Shown: positions 1-7,673 of the stretch, piece by piece
Layout of the letters: the number at the start of each line of letters is the position of its first letter
How positions within the stretch are numbered: position 1 is the stretch's first letter
NCBI GenBank assembly: GCA_030374735.1
Contig: JASCIV010000752.1
Location: 380-12,866 of the forward strand
Direction of reading: 5' to 3'
Origin: Gracilaria caudata
Taxonomy: Eukaryota; Rhodophyta; Florideophyceae; Gracilariales; Gracilariaceae
Length of the DNA: 12,487 nucleotides
Made by a program: the position numbers and the translations under genes
Notes under the pieces: model-generated
What the model saw: only the letters and a program-made list of their open reading frames with translations
Database searches by the model: none
What the model was told of the DNA's origin: nothing

Positions 1-55
1 GTGCCATCCCCGCGAACGGGAATGCGAGACACAAACCGGGAGTCCGGGGTATCGC

Positions 56-71
56 CACTCGCATGCGAGTG
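56..71. repeat. Perfect 16-base palindrome
   Basis: CACTCGCATGCGAGTG is its own reverse complement. It is followed directly by a small hairpin (75-86) with a four-base GTAA loop. The function is unknown; it is listed as part of the structure-rich left edge. Confidence 0.8.
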
Positions 72-799
72 ACTGCGGGTAACCGCGGGCTCCGCGTAAG
101 AGGGTTTAGTAGACATCTTGCCCGTGATACGGGGATAGCCGGAAACTTCCGAAGTATACGATATACACCTCAAAGAGGAGAACGGAGTAAAATCCAATTA
201 CCGATTCTAAGTCGGGAGACCACTTTGTAGTACAATGCCCCTGCGGGGAAAAGACCACGAAGGCGTTCGAAACCTCCCTCTCTTAGGGCAGCGGAGCGAA
301 CAGAGCACTCTCTTGGAAGGTGCTACTTGCCGGGTGTAAGCCGGAGACCAACCGTCACGACGGAGCAATGAGAGCGTAGAGCTAGGAACCGGTGAACCGC
401 AATAATCCTTCGATGAGGCGAGTACGTCCACGAATGTGGGGGAGCGCGGGCCTGTCTGTAGGACAAGACGCGCGATTGCGGCTGTGCCACAAGTGTAGGG
501 GAAAAAGGGGTAAGTAAGAAATATCCGGAGATCCAGTGAATAACGTCGTACGAGGGCAAACTCAATGAGAAGTGTAGTGTGTTCTTAGTGTTTGGTTCTC
601 AGTGACGCAGGGCGGCTGAGCTTCCGTGTGCAACGGAGATCTTCTTCAGTAGAGTTGAGAACTCGCAAAGGCGGCAAAAATTCAGGACCAAGAACCCTGG
701 TTTGGGCGGTTTACTGGGTGCGCCGGCGGCGACGCCTGTGCGTTGAGTAGTACTGTGTCAGACGCGTACCATGCGCGTGCACAGTACAGCTCTCCAAAA

Positions 800-820
800 T
801 TGGGCAATTAATTAGCCCAA
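800..820. repeat. Stem-loop with 6-bp stem and AT-rich 9-base loop
   Basis: TTGGGC (800-805) pairs perfectly with GCCCAA (815-820) around the loop AATTAATTA. It lies near the right end of the hairpin-rich region and could be the 3' stem of an RNA. It is not followed by a T-run on the plus strand, so it does not look like an ordinary intrinsic terminator. Confidence 0.6.
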
Positions 821-1286
821 AATATTCGCAAAACGCGGCCAACCTTCGCAGTCGAGCCGTTACCCACGTGTCCATCTCCTACTAATAGGGCTATTACTAC
901 TCGTAGTATTCGAACTCACCGACAAGTCGGAAAAACAACTAAATTTTAGAAAACCCCCTTCTAGGGCGTTGCACTTCAATTTGGTTCTTTTCATCTTGAT
1001 TTTTAAATAGTCTAAGATGAACTGGATGCATTTGAGTTCTCTTTTTTACTGCATTTGTTGTAATTTTCTGTCGTTAGAAATGTTTAATGGGTAAGGAAAA
1101 TGGACACTTTTTGGTTTGCTTTAGGTCAAATGTTAAGAGTTAATTTTTGTTTCAAATCATTGTGTGTACTGTGCAGTGTTACTGATACAAAATGGTTTTC
1201 TGCCAAAGTTTAGGTACGGTTCAAGATCCTTCAGCCGCATGCCGCCGAAGGCCGCTTACCCCATGTTTTTGCGTTTAGTTCGAAGG

Positions 1287-1782
1287 GCATCTCCACCGGC
1301 AAGGAGCAAAAACCAAAAGAGCAAAATGGCTTACTGGCTGACAAAGGCTGGTGACACACGTGTGACTCAAATTTGCGCAGAAAGCCATTTGGTTCGTATT
1401 ACCAGGCAAATTTTGTCTATTTGCATTGCATTGGCAAACCTGTTTAAATCGTCGTAGCAAAGCAGCAAACGCCATTGATTTTTTAATTTAAAATTGTAGG
1501 TGCATTTCGACCAATCATTTGAAGTAAAAACGCTGAGAATGCTACGGAACCTACACTATTGCAATAATAACTACGGTACAAGTGTCGTTCTTGGCATAAG
1601 TGTGTTTGTTTCTTTGCTTCAAAAGTCCTTTCCGGTGGAGATGCTCTTAAGTGTTCATTAATGCCCTCTGTTTACTTAGTAACCCTCGCCTGGAAGGTAC
1701 CTTCGTATGTTGTATCGAAAACCTCGCGCGATAACAAGGCACTCGGTTGTTGATACAAATCTCACGCTATCTCCACCGGCAA
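1287..1782. repeat. Three dispersed copies of a short motif, one inverted
   Basis: The core ATCTCCACCGG occurs on the plus strand within 1287-1302 (GCATCTCCACCGGCAA) and within 1769-1782 (ATCTCCACCGGCAA). It occurs on the minus strand at 1630-1648, where the reverse complement reads AAGAGCATCTCCACCGGAA. The first and inverted copies agree over about 19 bases with two differences. They may be binding sites or remnants of a small repeat family. Confidence 0.6.
1715..1749 (+). repeat. Diverged direct repeat, copy A (copy B at 2695-2729)
   Basis: Ungapped comparison with 2695-2729 gives about 27 of 35 identical bases. The shared blocks are TCGA, AACCTCG, GCGA and CTCGGTTG, and most differences are transitions. 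It may be an old short duplication; the function is unknown. Confidence 0.4.
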
Positions 1783-2020
1783 AGTCTAATCAATTCATGT
1801 AAGCGCGTGGATTGGTGCACTTTGCGTAGCTTAATTGGCTGGTGTATACTTTAGACCTTGACTTCGAAAGGGACCAAAATCTTGCAAGTTACAGTTATCT
1901 ATTCTATTCGGCCCCCGGTGATGAAATTCATCGTGAGATGGATGAAATGGATTCCAATTTTTTCTTTTTCATGATGCGTCGTATACAAATCAAAAAATCT
2001 TAAAACTACGTTCCATATTT

Positions 2021-2047
2021 CCACACCGGCGGTCACCGCCGGTGTGG
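2021..2047. repeat. Perfect GC-rich inverted repeat, 13-bp arms with 1-base centre
   Basis: CCACACCGGCGGT is followed by one C and then its exact reverse complement ACCGCCGGTGTGG. One further T-A pair outside makes 14-bp arms. It stands out against AT-rich flanking DNA. It could extrude as a cruciform, fold as a very stable RNA hairpin, or bind a dimeric protein. I see no flanking target duplication or longer terminal repeat that would make it a transposon end. Confidence 0.9.
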
Positions 2048-2434
2048 AGACACAAGTGTACAAGGGTAGTCGACTGCTCAGGTCCTCCACCGTCGCGAGC
2101 ACCACCGCGCTCCCTTTAGCGCTTCTCCCGATCTACCACAACTTCAGTTGCAGCGCCTCTTTGCCCTTCCCACCCACCTCCCCAGCGGTCTTTACCACTC
2201 CACTTTGGCCATGCCACACGACCAAGACCAGTAAAGATCGCTGACCGAGCTCCTGAGTATGGACAAAGGGTAATTTTAGGTAGTTGTCGATATAACGCGC
2301 TTACTCTATTGGGTACCCTCTAATGATCTCTGTCTCGGACCCAGTGTGACCGTGTGACACGCCCCATTGTGTTGTTATCCCGGTTGTTAATGTTATATCA
2401 GCTTCTTAGATACAAGGTTTTTTGTGAGATTGCA

Positions 2435-2459
2435 TTCCAGTGCAATGATTGCATTGGAA
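2435..2459. repeat. Near-perfect inverted repeat, 12-bp arms
   Basis: TTCCAGTGCAAT (2435-2446) and ATTGCATTGGAA (2448-2459) are reverse complements except for one pair, which would be a G-U wobble in RNA. A single G separates them. The function is unknown. Confidence 0.75.
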
Positions 2460-2554
2460 GCCGTGTGATGCTATGATATACCAGTCACGTGATGTGGCCA
2501 TGTGTGCGTGGAGCCGGCCAAATTCCTGGGCCTGACAATTCTCACACGAATCCT

Positions 2555-2580
2555 TCGATCATCATGATGATCATGATCGA
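2555..2580. repeat. Nested palindromes of GATC/ATGATC units
   Basis: A perfect 16-base palindrome, GATCATCATGATGATC (2557-2572), lies inside outer arms TCGATCAT (2555-2562) and ATGATCGA (2573-2580). The simple-sequence character (repeated ATGATC) may explain it without any function. Confidence 0.7.
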
Positions 2581-2694
2581 TACAGTTGTCGAAGAACGCA
2601 GCAACACCAAACTCACTGGGGCGGCTGGCGAAACCGCGTTCGCTATATCACGCTCACGTGAGAGGTCCAGCAGTCGTTCGATAACCGCGTTATG

Positions 2695-2729
2695 TCGACA
2701 ACCTCGTGCGACAAGGGGTCGCTCGGTTG
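2695..2729 (+). repeat. Diverged direct repeat, copy B (copy A at 1715-1749)
   Basis: This is the partner of the 35-base segment at 1715-1749, with about 77% identity by eye. It lies just left of the inverted repeat at 2770-2798. Confidence 0.4.
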
Positions 2730-2769
2730 GCCACATAACTCATACTACCCTTGTAATACCACGAAGGTA

Positions 2770-2798
2770 CGAAGGGTAGCGTACGCTACTACCCTTCG
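2770..2798. repeat. Inverted repeat with 10-bp arms and internal 14-base palindrome
   Basis: CGAAGGGTAG (2770-2779) and CTACCCTTCG (2789-2798) are exact reverse complements. The centre adds the perfect palindrome GTAGCGTACGCTAC (2776-2789). A further ACTACCCTT sits upstream near 2743, so alternative stems are possible. Confidence 0.8.
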
Positions 2799-2869
2799 CT
2801 TTTCCTCGTTACACGCGTTAGCGCTCCGAAACGGAGCTGAAGGCCATGACACCCACGTGCCCAATTTTT

Positions 2870-2887
2870 TCTCTCTCTCTCTCTCTC
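2870..2887. repeat. (TC)9 dinucleotide microsatellite
   Basis: Nine uninterrupted TC units follow a short T-run. It is a likely polymorphic site and a polypyrimidine tract. No gene context is visible. Confidence 0.95.
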
Positions 2888-3642
2888 ATTTCATAGGTAC
2901 ACTAGCTTAATCAGAACTATGAGCAGAGCGTTGCTGAAAGAAAAGCTCTCTCACAAGAATGCCAACTACGTACGATAATTTGCTCGTACTCAGGGCTTTG
3001 CTAAAGACTTGGACACCTACAACACCTCCACACCGCAGCCACCAACTACAGAACCGTTGTGCCACACACTGGGCGACGACAAGTATAAGATCTCTTAGGT
3101 GTTTTCAAATGCGGGCGTTTCGTCACCGACCCTTACCGCCTTCTTCGCAGCCTCTTCTTTCAACCTCTCGCTTGATTTTGTTTTGCTAGGTTTATCTAAT
3201 CCGCTTTCACTCCGGACGGAGTGGCTTATCCAGAGGGTCCTGTTGCCCGGGCACGACATGAACAATCTCTCGATAAGTCAACGTTACACTTCCACTCAGT
3301 AGGGCATCATTAGCACCCCTCGATACCACATCTCGGTAAAGCTATGGTCTCTCAGATCTGCTATCACACCATGATTCAAATAGTTTCCTTCGATGACGAA
3401 ACTATTCTCGTTTAACTGCTCGTCACTTCTGTGCCACACTGCGCCATTTTGAATAGAATTCGGCCTCTGCTTGTCTAGCTTAGGCAATCCGGTACTTGGA
3501 AATCGCATGACGAATCCATCCCATGTTGGCAAAACACGTTCTTCACGTTCTTCGTGGCGTTAATTATATCGATGCTTTGGTGACACAAGCCCTCATGTTT
3601 GGCTCTTAAAAGACATTACTTAACGCCTCAGCCATTAATTTA

Positions 3643-4245
3643 ATGTCTCTTGTTTCAATGCCCAGTTGTGTTCTTCTAAATCATAGCCGCCGCAAAAAGA
3701 GACACCTCAACCGCTACGTCTTTCCGGTCTTGCTTATAAAGCGCCGGCAAGATGGCAGTTCTCTTGAGAGCTCTCAAACAATCAGCGGTCCAACAATTGC
3801 CTTTCGAAAAAGTGGCTTCAATACCATCGATTCTAGAGCTTTACCCGGTACAATGAATCAAAGAAGGCAGCATTGGGATATAGTCCTCAACAAAAGGGTG
3901 TCAGATTGTCTTCCGGGCTCAAACACCGTATACTCTCATTCGAGGGACCAAAAGATGTGCCCCTACTGCAATCGTAAATTCTCTGGTATTTCAAACCTCA
4001 ACAAACACATCAATGGGGTTCATCATCGTGTTCGACCTTTTCAATGTTCAAGTTGTGATGCTGCCTTTCAGTACCCCTCGGGTTTGGAGGCTCATGTTCG
4101 TTGCGTGCATCTAGGTTTGAAGCCGCATAAGTGCACGTTCTGTCCAAGGCGTTTCAGTGACCGTTCCAATATGCTTAAGCACGCCAAGAAGCAGCACAGT
4201 AGCTCGTCAAAGGATTGCCAACCCGACCCCAACGCTTCATCTTAA
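3643..4245 (+). CDS. C2H2 zinc-finger protein, three fingers
   Basis: A 200-residue protein, probably a nuclear DNA-binding (or RNA-binding) regulator. Three classical C2H2 fingers fill its second half: C106/C109/H122/H127, C135/C138/H151/H156 and C164/C167/H180/H185. Each has two residues between the cysteines, twelve in the middle and four between the histidines. The inter-finger linkers are seven residues long; the second, LGLKPHK, resembles the usual TGEKP-type linker. Residues 1-100 are unrecognised and basic, with clusters RRKKR and IKRR that could act as nuclear localisation signals. A short Ser/Asp-rich tail follows finger 3. The first ATG is used, but its context is weak and M6 or M71 could also start translation. 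It has no introns and no evident partner nearby. Target genes cannot be inferred. The zinc-finger call is firm; the exact role is not. Confidence 0.85.
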   Translation: MSLVSMPSCVLLNHSRRKKRHLNRYVFPVLLIKRRQDGSSLESSQTISGPTIAFRKSGFNTIDSRALPGTMNQRRQHWDIVLNKRVSDCLPGSNTVYSHSRDQKMCPYCNRKFSGISNLNKHINGVHHRVRPFQCSSCDAAFQYPSGLEAHVRCVHLGLKPHKCTFCPRRFSDRSNMLKHAKKQHSSSSKDCQPDPNASS

Positions 4246-4848
4246 GAGCACTGAATCCACTTCGTACTATATGATCACTCGGTCGTTTGGTCGGTGTATA
4301 TCGGATGTGGGAAACAGCCAGAGGATTGTTGAGCGAGAAGACGAGATGGGTGGACATAGGGAGGCTTCTGGAGTCAATATACATTCCAAAGGGATTAAGT
4401 TACGTTTGTTGTTCATGAACACTATCACCGGATTCAAGCTGCAATCGTCTCTGTCTGGAAGTGTCGCTGTCCCTGTTCACCTACCACGAATAGGACAAAT
4501 AGTGATTCCCTAACCCCTTCGCAAGGTCGTCGGCTTAATGACGAACCAAATCTTATGCTATGATCGCAATTTCTGACGCCCTCGCGTCCTAGCTAGGCAC
4601 AAGGCCTATTTTTTGTGGTAGCCTTTGTCTTATTCAAAGGCATCACGTTTTCGCCAGGATTTGTGATTGATGATGGATACGTTTGCCTTGATTTCAAAAA
4701 CGCACCCCCATCAATAATTCCATGTTTATTCTAAGTATAGGTGTTGCACTGGACAATAATGTCAGAAGAAAGACTTGAACAAAGCGCAAGTAAAACCACG
4801 GATAATTCCATACGACTGCCGCTTTCTCCGATAGCCGCACTGAATATG
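4246..4848. other. Intergenic region between convergent genes
   Basis: This holds the 3' ends of the zinc-finger gene (plus) and SRP72 (minus). The frames still open here are short, and the one overlapping the zinc-finger end is a shadow. I see nothing more than a poly(A)-signal candidate for SRP72 at 4725-4730. Confidence 0.6.
4725..4730 (-). terminator. Candidate poly(A) signal AATAAA for SRP72
   Basis: TTTATT on the plus strand reads AATAAA on the minus strand, about 119 bases downstream of the SRP72 stop codon. Whether this alga uses the canonical hexamer is not known to me, so this is suggestive only. Confidence 0.4.
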
Positions 4849-6951
4849 CTATTTCCGACCTTTCTTTCTTCTTTGCATTCGTGGCCGACTTCTTGGCGGT
4901 AAGGTATTGGTTGAAGCAGAGGAGGCCTTGGAGGAGGCCTTGTCCGCCAAGGTCTGCGCAGCAGCTTCAGCTGACGCCGCATCAGCTCCTTGAGAACCCC
5001 GGAAGGGCGCTTGATCCCGTTTTACTTTCTTCTTCCGATAACCCGATCGCAACGTTTTGGGGAGCCACCTCTCTGGATCTGGTGGTGGGCCGTCTGGATC
5101 ATAGTTCTTGGGCAATTTCTTCTTCTTTGGTTTCTTCTTCTTGTCTCGGCGAGGAGTCGCGGTGAGCAGTTTATCCTCCGCATCGTTCGAGGCGTCCAAA
5201 GTTCGATTGGATAAGTGCTTTCTTTTTGGAGGAGGAAGCTGTTCCAATCGTTCGGCATCTTCTCCCGTTGTACGCAAGCTCGTACCCGGTAATGCGGATG
5301 CAATACGATCTGCTTCGTCCGGATCAAAATGTGATGTAGCTACCGCTAGCTGTGCAGTAGCAAGAGGATCGCTTCTAGAAGCCTTTATGCAATCTCGAAG
5401 GATTTCGGCACTTTCTCGATAGAAGCCGTTTCGAAGAAGCAGTGCAGCTAGTTCACGGTTTGCACTTGCTTTCAGATCAGCGCTTGCGTTTGAAACAAAC
5501 TCTTTGAGAAGAGCTATGCCATCCTGTACTTGATTGCTTTGTTCTAGGAACGAAGCGGCTGTGCGAACTGCGGCGGGACTGTCTGGGAAAAGTTTCTGAA
5601 GAAGCTCAGCGGCCCTTTCCTTTTCACCATGCGAAGCAGCTAGTTGAACTCTAGCAGCGCGAATTACTGGCGTGTCTGCAGCTTCTGAAAGCAACTGGTC
5701 AGCATTCTGTAGCTGTCCTTTCTTTGCTTGCAGACTAGCCTCAAGAAGGCGTACAAGAGCATCATCAGGATAATGCACTTTCAACATTTCGATCTCAGAA
5801 CGACAGGCATCAAGTCTGCCCATCTGCACAAAAAGTACAGCTCGATTCCTACCCATTGCTTGCCGTTGATGCGAAGTAAGCTTTCGTATAACATTTCTGC
5901 TTGCAGTGGTCTTCATTTTTTTCAGTCCTTCAACTAGCGCTTCATGTTGTTGCTTTGATAACGATCTAGTACCGTCTTGTGCAACAGAAAGGGTAGCTTT
6001 CCCGAGGGCAAGTTGTCCAATCGCAACTGTAAGATTGTTCGCTGCCACAGCTAGTGATGCGGCATCACATCTCCTTCCATTAACAACTTCGTAGTACGAT
6101 TGTTTCGCTGCTTCAATATCTCCTGCCATGTGATTCAGATACGCTTGTTGCACAAAAAGCGGAGCGGTTGCTTCTTCAATATCATCGTCTTCCTCGTCAA
6201 GTTCTGAATTAATTAAAGCTTCTGCCTTCTCTAAACAAGCTTGGGCGTTCTCGAAATCTTCTAGCGCTATGTGGCTACATGCGGCGTTGTATTCGATTTC
6301 GTAACTTGGTCGAAGTCCATCTTGGATGGAAGGTAGCTTCTCATGCGTTCGGGCGAGTATCATCGAAGCCATGGCGTTTGTTGCAAGTTCGTTAACAGCG
6401 CTTGTCAACTGTTCCAGCTCCGCGGCTGTCACTGGGGAAGCGACTTGTGTGGCCCTCGCAGTGATTCCTGGCAATCTCCATCGGGAAGTCGCAGCGGGCT
6501 CTTTTTTCTCTCTGAGAGTGTTGCGTGCTTGGGTGAGAAGGCGTTCATACAGATTAGCTGCATCATCATAACGTCCTGCTCGATAAAGAAGCTGCGCTTT
6601 CAGCTTTTGTACATCTTGGCCGTGCATAGGAGCCGTTGTATCCATTGCTTGAACGAGACGTTCGTTTATAGCCCACGCAGCGTAGGCCTTAGCGTACAGA
6701 AGCTGTTCCTTAAACGGTGGTGATTTAGTTTGCAAAAGGGCCTCTATGGACGGAAGCGCTTCATCTGCTCGGCCGAGATGAATCAATGAGAACGCACGGG
6801 CGGCATCCAAAATGTGGCTCACTGACGGGGATCGTTTCTTGTTCCGCTTCCGAAACTGGTTGACGCGGTTTAATACGGTCTCGTACTGTCCTCGATTGAA
6901 GAGCTGTTGAAGTTCGTCCACAGCACCATCTTGAAGCTCAGAGGCGGGCAT
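4849..6951 (-). CDS. SRP72: Signal recognition particle 72-kDa subunit
   Basis: SRP72 binds the S domain of SRP RNA together with SRP68. It is needed for the cytosolic particle that carries ribosomes with nascent secretory proteins to the ER. The 700-residue length fits the family (human about 670). The N-terminal two thirds is all-helical with tetratricopeptide-like repeats, for example YRAGRYDDAANLYERL (about 124-139) and the segment starting EYNAACSHIALEDFENA (about 220). An acidic stretch follows near 249-260. The diagnostic C-terminal RNA-binding signature is clear: a lysine-rich run near 601-613, then PKNYDPDGPPPDPERWLP (from about 614) and a basic stretch. A low-complexity Ala/Ser tail ending in basic residues closes the protein. 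I chose the ATG at 6951, with A at -3 and C at +4, over a GTG three codons upstream. A single exon. The SRP68 partner is not in the window. Confidence 0.95.
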   Translation of the reverse strand: MPASELQDGAVDELQQLFNRGQYETVLNRVNQFRKRNKKRSPSVSHILDAARAFSLIHLGRADEALPSIEALLQTKSPPFKEQLLYAKAYAAWAINERLVQAMDTTAPMHGQDVQKLKAQLLYRAGRYDDAANLYERLLTQARNTLREKKEPAATSRWRLPGITARATQVASPVTAAELEQLTSAVNELATNAMASMILARTHEKLPSIQDGLRPSYEIEYNAACSHIALEDFENAQACLEKAEALINSELDEEDDDIEEATAPLFVQQAYLNHMAGDIEAAKQSYYEVVNGRRCDAASLAVAANNLTVAIGQLALGKATLSVAQDGTRSLSKQQHEALVEGLKKMKTTASRNVIRKLTSHQRQAMGRNRAVLFVQMGRLDACRSEIEMLKVHYPDDALVRLLEASLQAKKGQLQNADQLLSEAADTPVIRAARVQLAASHGEKERAAELLQKLFPDSPAAVRTAASFLEQSNQVQDGIALLKEFVSNASADLKASANRELAALLLRNGFYRESAEILRDCIKASRSDPLATAQLAVATSHFDPDEADRIASALPGTSLRTTGEDAERLEQLPPPKRKHLSNRTLDASNDAEDKLLTATPRRDKKKKPKKKKLPKNYDPDGPPPDPERWLPKTLRSGYRKKKVKRDQAPFRGSQGADAASAEAAAQTLADKASSKASSASTNTLPPRSRPRMQRRKKGRK

Positions 6952-7276
6952 GGTAGCCACAGTACCCTATTAAGGGAGCCTATACCCAAACAGCTGGACC
7001 AGATCTGCAACTTCAGCGCTCAAGGGTCAAAGTGTCGTGTTGAGAAACGAATTGAAGTCGAGGAGCGTTCTGATCGCTGGCCAGTTCTTGTTGGGAGCAG
7101 AATGATATTGGCGAAAGAGTCCACTTCTAACCGACGTACGGAGCAGCCGCGGCGTTTTTTGCTTTGGATCGATGCTGAAAGGCAACGAGCTCGAAACCAA
7201 ACGGGTCGTGAAAGACGCACCGCGGTGTTTTTGACCATAAAATTGATTCTCTTCACGTTCAGTTGTCAGTCGACAT

Positions 7277-7300
7277 GGCCATCCCCTTGGCCATCCCCTT
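7277..7300 (+). repeat. Two tandem copies of GGCCATCCCCTT
   Basis: Two exact 12-base units are adjacent in the upstream region shared by SRP72 and the STMP1-like gene. It could be a duplicated factor site or slippage. Confidence 0.85.
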
Positions 7301-7564
7301 GCGTAAACGACAGGAAAGGGGTGAAGGAGGGTTGTCTTGTTGTGAGGATCGTCATCCGAAGGCGAGCGCCCGCGCGGGTTTCGGACGTCCGGGCATACAA
7401 AGACATTTTGATTGATTTCACAATTGTTCAGTTTTTAGAATGGGTTTTTCTTGAAGTTGATCATGAGCGTGAGGTTGACAAATCTGGGCCGTTTTCCATT
7501 CGCATCCGGGCTCTCAAAACCTGAGAAACCAAACCGCAGCCTCTGCTCGTGAAGTTCACGAAGC

Positions 7565-7584
7565 CAAAAAGCTTCAGCTTTTTG
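7565..7584. repeat. Inverted repeat, 9-bp arms with 2-base centre
   Basis: CAAAAAGCT and AGCTTTTTG flank TC. It lies about 90 bases before the start of the STMP1-like gene. As RNA it would need a larger loop; as DNA it is a palindromic site. The function is unknown. Confidence 0.8.
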
Positions 7585-7673
7585 CATCATCACGTAGCAC
7601 GACATAGTATTGAGTTCTTCTTTGCAGAAACCCATCCTCAGATTCATCGTCTGCGACGGATCCCGGTGTCCAA

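Larger units (their letters stand above)
1..930. other. Hairpin-rich noncoding stretch, possible structured RNA of unknown family
   Basis: No credible protein is encoded here; the open frames on the minus strand are short, low-complexity and match nothing I know. The stretch is more GC-rich than the DNA after 950 and is dense in short perfect hairpins. Examples are CCCG-CGAA-CGGG (9-20), a 16-base perfect palindrome (56-71), GCGG-GTAA-CCGC with a GNRA-type loop (75-86), CCCC-TGC-GGGG (near 237-247), TCCGT-GTGCA-ACGGA (near 622-636), TTGGGC/GCCCAA (800-820) and CCGA-CAAG-TCGG (919-930). The plus strand of 230-560 is purine-rich, as in many structured RNAs. I looked for motifs of rRNA, RNase P, SRP RNA, U3, group I introns and group II domain V and found none convincing. 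It could be part of a long noncoding RNA, an intron-derived element or a repeat. The window edge cuts it, so its true left end is unknown. Confidence 0.35.
931..3642. other. Long intergenic region without a recognised gene
   Basis: This 2.7-kb stretch is AT-richer than the coding parts. It has only short open frames (under about 100 codons), none with a recognisable domain and several opening only on TTG or GTG. It holds inverted repeats (2021-2047, 2435-2459, 2555-2580, 2770-2798), short dispersed repeats (1287-1782; 1715-1749 with 2695-2729), a (TC)9 run and five CACGTG hexamers. The upstream part of the zinc-finger gene at 3643 must lie at its right end. I see no transposase, reverse transcriptase, long terminal repeat or tRNA. 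A tRNA-like A-box near 1828-1840 lacks a matching acceptor stem. Confidence 0.6.
6952..7673. other. Divergent intergenic region of SRP72 and the STMP1-like gene
   Basis: This must carry both upstream control regions. A long open frame crosses it on the plus strand (6907-7524), but it begins on TTG inside antisense SRP72 and has no recognisable domain, so I do not call it. A 12-bp tandem duplication (7277-7300) and a 9-bp-arm inverted repeat (7565-7584) are present. No clear TATA box is seen. TTCTTTGCAG just upstream of the micropeptide (about 7616-7626) resembles a 3' splice site, so a 5'-UTR intron is possible. Confidence 0.5.

Noticed and set aside
260..276. B-box-like GCGTTCGAAACC
   Set aside because: The flanking bases do not make a five-pair T-arm and no A-box lies at the right distance.
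1..930. Group II intron beginning at GTGCC
   Set aside because: The first bases only loosely resemble the GUGYG start, and I found no domain V stem with a GNRA loop and AGC base on either strand.
1825..1890. tRNA-like A-box (TAGCTTAATTGG) with a TTCGAAA further on
   Set aside because: The acceptor and D stems do not pair, so no cloverleaf can be formed.
2492..2779. A 95-codon plus-strand frame from an ATG
   Set aside because: It crosses two palindromes and reads as low-complexity Arg/Ser/Ile-Met runs with no domain.
3296..3532. A 78-codon minus-strand frame with fairly protein-like composition
   Set aside because: It needs a TTG start and matches no family I know; it is isolated in intergenic DNA.
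6907..7524. A 205-codon open frame on the plus strand
   Set aside because: It opens on TTG inside antisense SRP72, has no recognisable domain and has a basic, low-information composition. A chance frame is the simpler reading.
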